Shown here: piece after piece, positions 8,441 to 17,300 of the stretch | How the letters are laid out: each line of letters starts with the position of its first letter | Position numbering within the stretch: the stretch's first letter is position 1 | NCBI RefSeq assembly: GCF_002906155.1 | Contig: NZ_MUJK01000011.1 | Span: 62,001 to 126,000, forward strand | Reading direction: 5' to 3' | From: Pseudomonas laurylsulfativorans | GTDB taxonomy: Bacteria; Pseudomonadota; Gammaproteobacteria; Pseudomonadales; Pseudomonadaceae | DNA: 64,000 nt | Notes under the pieces: model-generated | Told to the model about the DNA's origin: nothing | Seen by the model: only the letters and a program-made list of their open reading frames with translations | Databases searched by the model: none | Position numbers and translations under genes: made by a program

Positions 8441-8749
8441 ATGAAGAATGTGCGTGTCCCTTTGTTGATGATCGGTTTGCTGCTCTGCTCCCAGGGCTTC
8501 GCCGCCACAGCCCAACAGGAAAAGATGACTACTTGCAATGCCGACGCCACGGCCAAGAGCCTCAAGGGCGACGAGCGCAAAGCTTTCATGAGCACGTGCC
8601 TGAAGGCTACTCCGGCGGCAAACGATGCCGGCAAGGCCCTGACGCCACAGCAAGAGAAAATGAAAACCTGCAACGCGGACGCCGCCACCAAAGCCCTCAA
8701 GGGTGACGAGCGCAAGGCGTTCATGAGTGATTGCCTGAAGAAAAAATAA
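8441..8749 (+). CDS. PsiF-repeat protein
   Basis: A 102-residue secreted protein: signal peptide (residues 1 to about 23, ending GFAA) and two PsiF repeats of about 35 residues each, with the core (M)TTCNADATAKSLKGDERKAFMSTCLK and a second copy KTCNADAATKALKGDERKAFMSDCLK. Each repeat has a Cys pair that could form a disulfide. PsiF was named in E. coli as phosphate-starvation inducible; its biochemical role is unknown. The ATG at 8441 follows AGGAG. Confidence 0.85.
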   Translation: MKNVRVPLLMIGLLLCSQGFAATAQQEKMTTCNADATAKSLKGDERKAFMSTCLKATPAANDAGKALTPQQEKMKTCNADAATKALKGDERKAFMSDCLKKK

Positions 8750-8757
8750 TGTGCACT

Positions 8758-8860
8758 TGTAGGAGCCGGCTTGCTGGCGATGAAGATGACGCGCAGTACC
8801 AGGTCACCGTGGTGAGCCCATCGCTGCGATGCGGCGACCCGACAAGCCAGCTCCTGCAGG
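8758..8860. repeat. Diverged REP inverted pair
   Basis: TGTAGGAGCCGGCTTGCTGGCGAT and an inverted, diverged partner (GACAAGCCAGCTCCTGCAGG) about 60 bp apart in the 193-bp gap between the psiF-like gene and the AI-2E-type permease gene. No gene is seen in the gap. Confidence 0.8.
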
Positions 8861-8942
8861 TCGCCCCACACAATCCCTAGTGCTCGCACCGGATCGCTGG
8901 CAGACTGCCAATCCTTTTTACGCCGTTCGTTTTTGAGGCTGT

Positions 8943-9956
8943 ATGCCAACGTTTTCTCAGCGTCAAGTCTTGCTGGTCATCAGCTGGGTCATCATTTTTG
9001 GCGGGCTGCTGCTGGTCCTGCCGCTACGGTTGCTGCCCAGCCTGCTTGCCGGGTTGCTGGTGTTCGAGCTGGTCAACATGCTCACCCCGCAACTGCAACG
9101 ACTGATCGAAGGCCGACGTGCGCGCTGGCTGGCGGTGGCGTTGCTGGGGACTCTGATTGTCAGCGTACTGTCGCTGATCTTTGCCGGCGCCATCAGCTTC
9201 CTGCTGCACGAAGCGGAAAACCCCGGCGCTTCCCTCGACAAGTTCATGGGGGTGGTCGACCGCGCACGCGGGCAACTGCCGCCGTTCATCGACGCCTATC
9301 TACCGGCCAGTGCCGCCGAGTTTCGCGTGGCGATTGGCGAATGGGTCAGCAAGCACCTCAGCGATTTGCAACTGGTCGGCAAGGACGCAGCGCACATGTT
9401 CGTGACGTTGCTGATCGGTATGGTGCTGGGCGCGATCATCGCCTTGCAGCGCGTACCGGACCTGACCAAGCGCAAGCCATTGGCCGCCGCATTGTTCGAT
9501 CGCCTGCACCTGTTGGTCCAGGCGTTTCGCAACATCGTGTTTGCCCAGATCAAGATTTCCCTGCTCAACACCTTCTTCACCGGGATTTTCCTGGCCGTGG
9601 TGCTGCCGATGTTCGGCATCAAGCTGCCACTGACCAAGACCCTGATCGTGCTCACGTTCCTGCTCGGCCTGTTGCCGGTGATCGGTAACCTGATGTCGAA
9701 CACCCTGATCACCATCGTCGGCCTGTCGCTGTCGATCTGGGTGGCCTTGGCGGCGCTGGGTTACCTGATCGTTATCCACAAGCTCGAATACTTCCTCAAC
9801 GCGCGCATCGTCGGCGGGCAGATCAGTGCCAAGTCGTGGGAGTTGCTGTTGGCGATGCTGGTGTTCGAGGCCGCGTTCGGCCTGCCGGGGGTGGTGGCGG
9901 GGCCGATTTACTACGCGTATTTGAAGAGTGAGTTGAAGCAGGTGGGGATGGTTTGA
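8943..9956 (+). CDS. AI-2E family transporter (TqsA/PerM-like)
   Basis: A 337-residue membrane protein with about eight helices: two pairs at the N-terminus (residues about 8-80), a soluble loop (about 85-140), and a C-terminal helix-rich half ending in the family-typical KLEYFLNARIVGGQISAKSWELLLAMLVFEAAFGLPGVVAGP. The UPF0118/AI-2E family includes TqsA and a Na+/H+ antiporter-like member, so the AI-2 name should not be read as a substrate. It stands alone between REP pairs. Confidence 0.85.
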   Translation: MPTFSQRQVLLVISWVIIFGGLLLVLPLRLLPSLLAGLLVFELVNMLTPQLQRLIEGRRARWLAVALLGTLIVSVLSLIFAGAISFLLHEAENPGASLDKFMGVVDRARGQLPPFIDAYLPASAAEFRVAIGEWVSKHLSDLQLVGKDAAHMFVTLLIGMVLGAIIALQRVPDLTKRKPLAAALFDRLHLLVQAFRNIVFAQIKISLLNTFFTGIFLAVVLPMFGIKLPLTKTLIVLTFLLGLLPVIGNLMSNTLITIVGLSLSIWVALAALGYLIVIHKLEYFLNARIVGGQISAKSWELLLAMLVFEAAFGLPGVVAGPIYYAYLKSELKQVGMV

Positions 9957-9986
9957 TCCGAAAGATGTATTGCCTGATCTGACTCT

Positions 9987-10050
9987 ATCGCTGGCAAGCC
10001 AGCTCCTACAAGAGCGACACAATTTCTGTAGGAGCTGGCTTGCCAGCGAT
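9987..10050. repeat. REP inverted pair (GCTGGCAAGCCAGC type)
   Basis: Perfect 24-bp inverted copies (ATCGCTGGCAAGCCAGCTCCTACA and reverse complement) 16 bp apart, between convergent genes. This is a core different from the GAGCGAGC type at 6507. Confidence 0.9.
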
Positions 10051-10072
10051 GGGGGACACCGCAGAAACCGGA

Positions 10073-11347
10073 TCAGTCCATCGAACCGTAACGCTTGGCT
10101 GCTTCAATCGCCAGACCGCTACCGATGCTGCCAAAGATGTTCCCTTCCACATGCCGTGCATTCGGCAACATCGCCGACACACTGTTGCGCAGTGCCGGGA
10201 TACCGCTCGAACCGCCGGTGAAGAACACCGTATCCACTTGATCGACCCGCACGTCGGCATCTGCCAGCAGTTGAGTGACGCTGTTGCGCACCCGCTCCAG
10301 CAGATTGTCGATGGCCGACTCGAACAGTGCCCGGCTCAAGTCCACGCTCAGGCCCGCTTCAATGCGGTCCAGCGGCACGTGGCGGTTGTCGGCGTGGGTC
10401 AGCTGGATCTTGGTTTCTTCCACTTCCATGGCCAGCCAGTGCCCGGCGCGTTGCTCGATCAGCTTGAACAGGCGATCGATGCCGCCAGTGTCCTCGATGT
10501 CGTAGCGCATGCTGCCCAAGGCCAGCTGGGACTTCTGCGAGTACACCGAGTTGATGGTGTGCCAGGTCGCCAGGTTCATGTGGTGGCTGGTGGGCATGTA
10601 GGCGCCGCTCTTCATCCGGCTGCCGTAGCCGAACAGGGGCATCAGGCCTTGCAGGCTCAACTGTTTGTCGAAGTCGGTCCCGCCGATGTGCACGCCGCCG
10701 GTGGCGAGGATGTCGTCCTGGCGGTTATCCAGGCCGCGACGCTCTGGCGACAGGCGCACCAGGGAGAAGTCGGACGTACCACCGCCGATGTCGACGATCA
10801 GCACCAACTCTTCTTTCTCGATGGTCGACTCGTAGTCGAATGCCGCGGCGATCGGTTCGAACTGGAACGAGACTTCCTTGAAGCCGATCTTGCGGGCCAC
10901 GTCGACCAGGGTGTCTTCGGCTTCCTTGTCGGCCATCGGATCGTCATCGACAAAGAACACCGGACGGCCCAGTACCACTTCTTCGAATTCCCGACCGGCG
11001 GCAGCTTCGGCGCGGCTCTTGAGCTGACCAATGAACAGCCCGAGCAGGTCCTTGAACGGCATTGCCGTGCCCAGGACGCTGGTGTCGTGCTTGATCAGCT
11101 TGGAGCCCAGCAGGCTCTTGAGCGAGCGCATCAGGCGGCCTTCGTAGCCTTCCAGGTATTCGTGCAGCGCCAGGCGGCCGTACACCGGGCGGCGTTCTTC
11201 GATGTTGAAGAAGACCACCGACGGCAGGGTGATCTTGTCGTCCTCCAGCGCGATCAGCGTTTCCATGCCGGGGCGCAGCCAGCCGACGGTGGAGTTGGAC
11301 GTGCCAAAGTCGATACCCACGGCACGGGCTGGAGATGCGTTGTTCAT
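10073..11347 (-). CDS. yegD: Hsp70-family protein, YegD-like
   Basis: A 424-residue Hsp70-family protein with an actin-like ATPase fold: phosphate-1 loop GIDFGTSNSTVGW (residues about 11-23), phosphate-2 loop DIGGGTSDFSLVRL (about 196-209) and adenosine motif FFTGGSSGIPALR (about 378-390). It lacks a full DnaK-type substrate-binding and lid region, as in E. coli YegD. It is divergent from cbpA-cbpM, so it sits in a chaperone neighbourhood. Clients are unknown. Confidence 0.88.
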   Translation of the reverse strand: MNNASPARAVGIDFGTSNSTVGWLRPGMETLIALEDDKITLPSVVFFNIEERRPVYGRLALHEYLEGYEGRLMRSLKSLLGSKLIKHDTSVLGTAMPFKDLLGLFIGQLKSRAEAAAGREFEEVVLGRPVFFVDDDPMADKEAEDTLVDVARKIGFKEVSFQFEPIAAAFDYESTIEKEELVLIVDIGGGTSDFSLVRLSPERRGLDNRQDDILATGGVHIGGTDFDKQLSLQGLMPLFGYGSRMKSGAYMPTSHHMNLATWHTINSVYSQKSQLALGSMRYDIEDTGGIDRLFKLIEQRAGHWLAMEVEETKIQLTHADNRHVPLDRIEAGLSVDLSRALFESAIDNLLERVRNSVTQLLADADVRVDQVDTVFFTGGSSGIPALRNSVSAMLPNARHVEGNIFGSIGSGLAIEAAKRYGSMD

Positions 11348-11380
11348 GTCTTTCAGGTTCCGGTTAAAAAACGGCCGCGC

Positions 11381-11409
11381 AGTGTATGTCAGTGCGCGCC
11401 AGATTCGAA
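11381..11409 (-). promoter_or_regulatory. Possible sigma-70 promoter for the Hsp70-family gene
   Basis: Minus-strand TTCGAA (11409-11404) and TACACT (11386-11381) are 17 bp apart, about 35 bp upstream of the ATG at 11347. The match is partial. Confidence 0.3.
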
Positions 11410-11442
11410 GGCCGGTTATCTGCTAATTCTTGCAAACAATGC

Positions 11443-11470
11443 CTTGAAAGATGGGACATCCTCCCCAAAC
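11443..11470 (+). promoter_or_regulatory. Sigma-32 (heat-shock) promoter upstream of cbpA
   Basis: CTTGAAA (11443-11449), a 13-bp spacer, then CCCCAAAC (11463-11470). The sigma-32 consensus is CTTGAAA-N11-16-CCCCATNT, so the -35 is perfect and the -10 keeps CCCCA. It points to cbpA at 11644, giving a leader of about 165 nt. The remaining part of the 296-bp gap (11348-11643) shows no gene. Confidence 0.6.
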
Positions 11471-11643
11471 TACCCTGCATCAACCGGACAGCCGCGGGAG
11501 TGCTCGCAAGAAGCCCCGCCTGCTGCCGATAAACTTCTGCTGCGTCACTCGGTCACAAACTTGAGATCGGTCAGACCAATGGCTGAAAACAAGCGCATGC
11601 TGTGGCCTGTGGCGCGATTTGATAACGGATGGTGATTCCCGCG

Positions 11644-12591
11644 ATGGACTTCAAAGACTATTACAAGATTCTCGGTGTGGAGCCGACCGCAGACGATAAG
11701 GCGATCAAGGCCGCCTATCGCAAGCTGGCGCGCAAGTACCACCCCGACGTCAGCAAGGAAAAGGATGCCGAGTCCAAGTTCAAGGACGCCTCGGAAGCCT
11801 ATGAAGCGCTGAAAAGCGCCGACAAACGCGCCGAATACGATGATTTGCGCCGCTATGGCCAGCATGGCCAGCCGTTCCAGGGACCACCGGGATGGCAGAG
11901 CCGTGGTGGTTTCGGTGGCGGCGGCCAGGACACGGGCGATTTCTCGGACTTTTTCAGTTCGATCTTCGGCAACCGTGGGCCAGGCTTTGGTGGTGGAGGA
12001 GAGTCGCGTCGCAGCACCGGACGTCGAGGGCAAGACGTGGAAATGGAACTTGGGGTTTTCCTCGAAGAAACACTGTCGACCGAGTCGAAGAAGGTCACCT
12101 TCCAGGTGCCGCAGTACAACGCGGCCGGCCAGCATGTGAGCAACACCAGCAAAAGCCTGAACGTGAAGATCCCCGCCGGCGTGACCGACGGCGAGCGCAT
12201 TCGCCTCAAGGGTCAGGGCGCTCCGGGTGTGGGTGGCGGCGCCAATGGCGACCTGTACCTGACAATCCGTTTCGCGCCGCACCCGAAATTCGACGTCGAA
12301 GGCGAGAACCTGATCATCACCTTGCCATTGGCACCGTGGGAGCTGGCGCTGGGTGCCGAAGTCGCCGTGCCGACCCTGACGGGCAAGATCAACCTCAAGG
12401 TGCCGGCCGGCAGCCAGAACGGCCAGCGCATGCGCGCCAAGGGCCATGGCCTGATGAACAAGGCCGGTGAGCGCGGTTACCTGTTTGTGCAACTGAAAGC
12501 CGTGATGCCGAAGAAGTCGGACGATGACATCAAGGCCCTGTGGCAGGAACTGGCGAAAAAAGCCGCTTTCGACCCGCGTGAGCATTTTTGA
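11644..12591 (+). CDS. cbpA: Curved DNA-binding protein, DnaJ-family co-chaperone
   Basis: A 315-residue type II DnaJ protein. The J-domain (residues about 4-69) has the HPD motif in ARKYHPDVSKE, followed by a Gly/Phe-rich linker (about 80-125) and a DnaJ C-terminal substrate-binding domain (about 130-300) without the Cys-rich zinc domain, as in CbpA. It stimulates DnaK and binds curved DNA in E. coli. The ATG at 11644 starts MDFKDYYKILGV, the standard CbpA start. It is co-transcribed with cbpM, 27 bp downstream, and preceded by a sigma-32-like promoter. Confidence 0.93.
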   Translation: MDFKDYYKILGVEPTADDKAIKAAYRKLARKYHPDVSKEKDAESKFKDASEAYEALKSADKRAEYDDLRRYGQHGQPFQGPPGWQSRGGFGGGGQDTGDFSDFFSSIFGNRGPGFGGGGESRRSTGRRGQDVEMELGVFLEETLSTESKKVTFQVPQYNAAGQHVSNTSKSLNVKIPAGVTDGERIRLKGQGAPGVGGGANGDLYLTIRFAPHPKFDVEGENLIITLPLAPWELALGAEVAVPTLTGKINLKVPAGSQNGQRMRAKGHGLMNKAGERGYLFVQLKAVMPKKSDDDIKALWQELAKKAAFDPREHF

Positions 12592-12618
12592 TCCCATAGA
12601 ACCAAGGAGTCACTGACT

Positions 12619-12924
12619 ATGAGCAGTCCCCTGATCGTTCAACTGGACATGGCAGAATTCTGTGAGGCGACCGAGCTGTCGGACGTCTACGTGATCGAAA
12701 TCGTCGAACACGGCATCCTCGAACCTCAGGGCACTCAGCCCAAGGACTGGCGTTTCAATGATTACGAGCTGACCCTGGCCAAGCGTGCCGCCAAGCTGCG
12801 GCGCGATCTTGACCTGGAGTGGGAAGGCGTCGCCCTGGCGCTGGACCTGCTTGAAGAAGTCCAGCAACTGCGGGCCGAGAACCGCATGCTCAAGCAGCGA
12901 TTGGGGCGGTTGTTGGTTGAATGA
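12619..12924 (+). CDS. cbpM: Chaperone modulator CbpM
   Basis: A 101-residue MerR-like helical protein, the specific inhibitor that binds the CbpA J-domain. The fold is recognisable from QLDMAEFCEATELSDVYVIEIVEHGILEP at the N-terminus and a C-terminal coiled coil (LLEEVQQLRAENRMLKQRL). A good ribosome site, AAGGAG (12603-12608), precedes the ATG. The cbpA-cbpM pairing is conserved in enterics and pseudomonads. Confidence 0.92.
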   Translation: MSSPLIVQLDMAEFCEATELSDVYVIEIVEHGILEPQGTQPKDWRFNDYELTLAKRAAKLRRDLDLEWEGVALALDLLEEVQQLRAENRMLKQRLGRLLVE

Positions 12925-12926
12925 GT

Positions 12927-12992
12927 TGTAGGAGCCGGCTTGCCGGCGATAGCGGTCTTGCGGGCACCATCGCCGGCAAGCCGGCTCCTACA
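12927..12992. repeat. REP inverted pair
   Basis: Perfect 24-bp inverted copies (TGTAGGAGCCGGCTTGCCGGCGAT and reverse complement) 18 bp apart. They reach a few bases into the 3' end of the convergent histidine-kinase gene, which ends at 12988. Confidence 0.9.
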
Positions 12993-14124
12993 GACGTATC
13001 ACCTTCCTGGGCAACACCACGGTAAACGTCGTGCCATCCATCTCACTGGAACTGACTTCAATCGTCCCCTGATGGGCGTCGACCACTTCCTTGACGATAA
13101 ACAGCCCCAAGCCAAGGCTGGTAGTGGGCTCACCGAGTGCTTCGCTGGCACTGCGCACCAGCGGGTCGAAAATGGTCGGGATCGCATCGGTGGGGATCGG
13201 GGCGCCATCGTTGTGCACGGTCAGTCGAATGCTGTCGGTTTCGCCCTTGAGGCACAGCTTCACTTCACGTTTGCTTGAACCGTGCTGCAAGGCATTGCCG
13301 ATCAGGTTTTGCAGCATCTGATCAAGCCGACGCGGGTCCCAGGTGCCGCGGGTATCACCCTGTACATCCAGGGTCGGATCGCATTCCGGTTGACCGGCGC
13401 AGGCCCGGGCAATCGCTTCCCCTGCCGCGTCGGCCATGTCCATGGGCGCCGGTTCGATCGGCAGGTGCTTGCCCAGGCGGCTGCGCACCAGTTCCAGCAA
13501 ATCCCCGACCATCACCGCCAGGTGCCCGGTACTGCGCTGGATGTTGATCGCGCACTTGAGCACATCGCCTTCGAGGGCGGCTTTGCGCAGCAGCAGTTCG
13601 GTGGACATGCTCACCGCTTGCAACGGCGCACGCAGATCATGACCGAGGATCGCCAGAAAGATGTCCCGCGAGCGGTTGACCCCTTCGGCGTAGGTGGCGG
13701 TGGATTCGGCGAGGGCTTCGTCGATGGCTTCGTTGAAGCGGATCATGTCCTGGAAGTAGGCCAGGTCAGGCGATTGCAGGCTGTTGACCCACAGGCGGAT
13801 GACACAAGCGCGCAAATGGCGGAATTCACTGGTCATCTGCACCAGGTCAAAGCCCACGGCATGACGCAATTCGCCATGGCTGGCACCGGCCTCGTCCAGG
13901 CTCGGGGTTTTCTCCGGCCCTTCGCCGCGAGCCTTGGCCGCTTGTTCGGAGGGTGTCTGGGGTTTGCACATGTCCCGCGCCGCGGCCAGCAGGATCGACC
14001 GGGCATGGTCGCGCAAGGCGACGCTGTCCATGCTCTCGGCGGCCGGGGTGATGGTTTTGGCAAACTGCTCCCACTCATCGACGATGCGATCAACGTGCAA
14101 CACGATGAATTCGGAAAGACGCAT
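12988..14124 (-). CDS. Orphan sensor histidine kinase with RsbRD-like N-terminus
   Basis: A 378-residue cytoplasmic histidine kinase without membrane helices. The N-terminal region (residues about 1-150, MRLSEFIVLHVDRIVDEWEQF) looks like an RsbRD/globin-type sensor. HisKA follows with GHDLRAPLQ (His162), and the HATPase has N-box LIGNALQHGS and a G2 box TSLGLGLFIVKEVV. No response-regulator gene adjoins, so its partner must be encoded elsewhere. The ATG at 14124 is preferred over the upstream frame opening at 14193. The signal is unknown. Confidence 0.85.
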   Translation of the reverse strand: MRLSEFIVLHVDRIVDEWEQFAKTITPAAESMDSVALRDHARSILLAAARDMCKPQTPSEQAAKARGEGPEKTPSLDEAGASHGELRHAVGFDLVQMTSEFRHLRACVIRLWVNSLQSPDLAYFQDMIRFNEAIDEALAESTATYAEGVNRSRDIFLAILGHDLRAPLQAVSMSTELLLRKAALEGDVLKCAINIQRSTGHLAVMVGDLLELVRSRLGKHLPIEPAPMDMADAAGEAIARACAGQPECDPTLDVQGDTRGTWDPRRLDQMLQNLIGNALQHGSSKREVKLCLKGETDSIRLTVHNDGAPIPTDAIPTIFDPLVRSASEALGEPTTSLGLGLFIVKEVVDAHQGTIEVSSSEMDGTTFTVVLPRKVIRL

Positions 14125-14372
14125 GGCGGTTACCTGGGCATGATTCGGGGGCAGCGAATCGAATAGTAGTCCCTTTGCCGGAAAAAACACCACCGCTCAT
14201 GCCGTGGCATAAACCAACGCTTCTACGGTGGTACTTATGTGTTGAATGCTCTTTGATTTTTGAACGATGCAGGCCATTTTCCAGGGTTGGTCCAACCGTT
14301 TTTTGGACTTTTTTTAGGAGGGAAGGTTGTTGAAGCTGTGGGTTCCTAACCAGTCATCAAGGTGATGAAACA

Positions 14373-17300
14373 GTGTCTCAATTGCATGGAAGCCATTCAC
14401 AGCAAACGATTGAAACCGCGGGCGGCGAACACAAGGGTGTGCATTATCACCGTGTGTTCGACGCGATACCGGGCACCATAAAAAATGCCCCGCTTGCAAG
14501 GCTCAAATCCCTCGAAACCCTGAATCCGGCGATACCCGAGTGGTACAGCGGCGCGCGGGCCATTGACCACCAATACCTGAAGCAACTGATCGATGAGCGC
14601 TGGCGTTTACAAGGCGTACTGGACAAGACCCTGGGCAACTTGCAAAACGACATCCAGGCCTTCGCCGAACCGCTGGTCAGTGAGAGGTTGCAGGCGACCT
14701 TCAACTCGGTCGAGCGCGTCAGTGAACTCACGGTACAGCTCGAAGTACCCAGCACGATCATCTTCGGCATCGACACCGGCGCCAGCCGCGTCCGACAGTC
14801 CACTTTGGTGGAGGCGGCGCTGCACAACTTCGAGGAAGCTGAAACCGTCGAAGGTGCGTTTCGCAACAGTTCCGGTATTTACCGCAACGACAGTCGGGGC
14901 AGTCTCAGCCTTGAACCGGCCATCACCCTCCCGGCGTTTGCAGCCATGTGCCGAAGCCTCGACATTGGCGGGCAATACCAACGACACATCAAGTCCGTCT
15001 TGTTGCCCGACACCCCGCAAGCACAGCGAACCTTGCAACAGGATTCGGTGGTCAGTGATAAGGCAGCCTTTCATGTGGCCGCACTGGTTGCTCGCTTGAA
15101 GGGCGATATCAGTGACCATGCCTACGGCAAACTGGGCCAGGTGCGTGAGGGGCAGGCAAACATCACGCTGTACGAGCAGCCGCTGCATTGTCATCGGTTG
15201 TCGCTGATGGGTTTTCGATTGACCGGCATCGTGTTGTTCAGCGCGGTCATTGAACCGGCGCAAGTAAAAAACCAAATCGATGGTTTGACGCCGGCCCTAT
15301 TGAGGTTCTGGATCGATTGGTCGCGCCGTATTCCGGTTCTGCCCGGGCAGGAATATGACCGGTTCAAACTGTTGCAGGCGTTTTTTGCCAATGGTCCGCA
15401 GGGTTTGAGCGATGAGCTGTTGCGCCGCGAAGATACCTATCAACAGAGCCGATTAACCGGCCCATTGATCGCCTATGTCCCGGATGATCCGGACCATCCT
15501 GTGAAGGAGTATCCCTCGCTGACCGCGTTCATGAAGGCGCTCCTGGGTCAGTTGAGACGTACCGATTACCAATCCTTTTTCAGCCGCTTTGTGGCGCATA
15601 AGGACAAAGGGCTGTTTTTTGCCCGGGTCAAAGAGCGTCTCACGACCTACACCTGGCATGAGCGCGAACCGCTGGACATGGGCCCGTGGTGGCGTGAAAC
15701 GGCGGTCGAAAATCCCGATGCGGAACCGGTCACTAACCAGATCGCGGATGATCTGTGGACCACGCTGTTTCTGGAGCGGCGTGACAAGGCCATCGCCGAT
15801 GCCCGGCTGATTGCCGTACCGACCGACGACGAGGATGCCAACGCACGCTTCAAGCGCCTGACCGGTTACCTGTCGATCGGCTGGGACGTGTTCAATTTTG
15901 CCGCAATGCTGGTTCCCGGCCTGGGTGAGGCCATGCTCGGCATCATGGTCGCGCAGATGCTTGCCGACGTGGCCGAAGGCATCGAGGACTGGAACAAGGG
16001 TGACAAAGAAGAAGCCTCTGCCTACTTCAACGGGGTTTTGATCAACTTCGCGCAATTGGCGCTGATGGGGGCCGGCCATGTGTTGCCTGGCGCCCGTGTC
16101 GCGCCCGTCAAGGTTTCGTCATTTGTCGAGGGCCTCAAGCCCGTAGAGGTTGGCGGCAAGACGCGATTGTGGAACCCGGACCTGGGTCCTTATGAACAAC
16201 CGATCGCGTTGCCCGAAGCGGCGCAGGCTGGTGATCAAGGGTTGTATCGACATCAGGATCAGGACCTGCTGCGTCTCGATGGCAAGTGCTATGGGGTCAA
16301 GCAAGACCCGGACACCGGCGAGCATCGTTTGCAACACCCGACCCGCGCTGACGCTTATCAGCCGCTGATGGAACACAATGGCGCCGGCACCTGGAAGACC
16401 GAGCTCGATCAGCCGCTCGAATGGGATCGGCGTGTCGTGCTCAAACGCCTGGGGGCTGCGGTAGAGGGGGTTTCCGATGAGACCCTGGAGCAGATTTTGA
16501 CTGCCAGCGGCGTGCATGAAAACACCCTGCGCCGGCTGCATGTCGAGCATGAAACTCCACCCGCGTTATTGGCCGATACCCTCAAGCGCTTCAAGGCCCA
16601 CGCCGATGCCGAAGTCGCTGCGCAACAGATTCTGGCCAAGCGGATCGGCGACGATTGGGCTGATTACTCGCTTCGGCTCATGACCGAGTTACGCGGCTGG
16701 CCTGACGACAAGGCCATAGAAGTTTTCCAGGGCCCAGGCCAGACGGGTGCATCAATCAAGGAAGGCTACGCCGATGCGGCGGCGACCCATACCTTGCAGT
16801 TGAGCTGGTCTGAACTGCGAGCGGGTGAGTTGCCTGAACGGGTGGTCGGATTCCTTGACGAAAAAGCGCTGCGCGAACTGCTTGGAGAACAGTATTCCGG
16901 TGACGGACCGAAACGTGCCCAGGCACTGCGAGAACAATGGGCGGCGCAGGCGCGTCAGCGCAAAAGTCAGTTGTTCGACCGGTTGTACAAACGCCGGACA
17001 CGGTCGGACGATCCATTGGTGAACATGCTCAAGGGTAGCGGGGCAGAGATCTCGACCAGTCAGGCGCAGGCGTTGCTGAGTGAGGCGCATCCTTCGGATG
17101 TGCAGCATTTGAACGAAAAAAAACGTGTGCCGTTGAGGCTGGCTGAACAAGCCCGGGAAGCAGCGGAACAACTGCGGGTCACGCGGGCTTACGAAGGCCT
17201 GTACCTCGAAGGACAGCACAATCGCGATACCGCGCGCCTGGAGTTGCATTCGCTGGCGGCGCTACCGGGTTGGCCGGCAGATCTGCGCCTGGAGATCCGT

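Noticed and set aside
7540..8949. 469-codon minus-strand open frame across the AraC, PsiF and REP regions
   Set aside because: It spans several genuine plus-strand features and a REP element. Its apparent internal duplication is just the antisense of the two PsiF repeats.
10040..11635. 531-codon plus-strand open frame opposite the Hsp70-family gene
   Set aside because: Shadow of the minus-strand YegD-like gene; composition is that of an antisense frame, and it runs through a REP pair and the cbpA promoter.
14125..14372. HrpL-type (type III secretion) promoter upstream of the NEL gene
   Set aside because: No GGAACC-N15-16-CCAC arrangement in the plus orientation was found in the 248-bp upstream region, so type III co-regulation is not supported.
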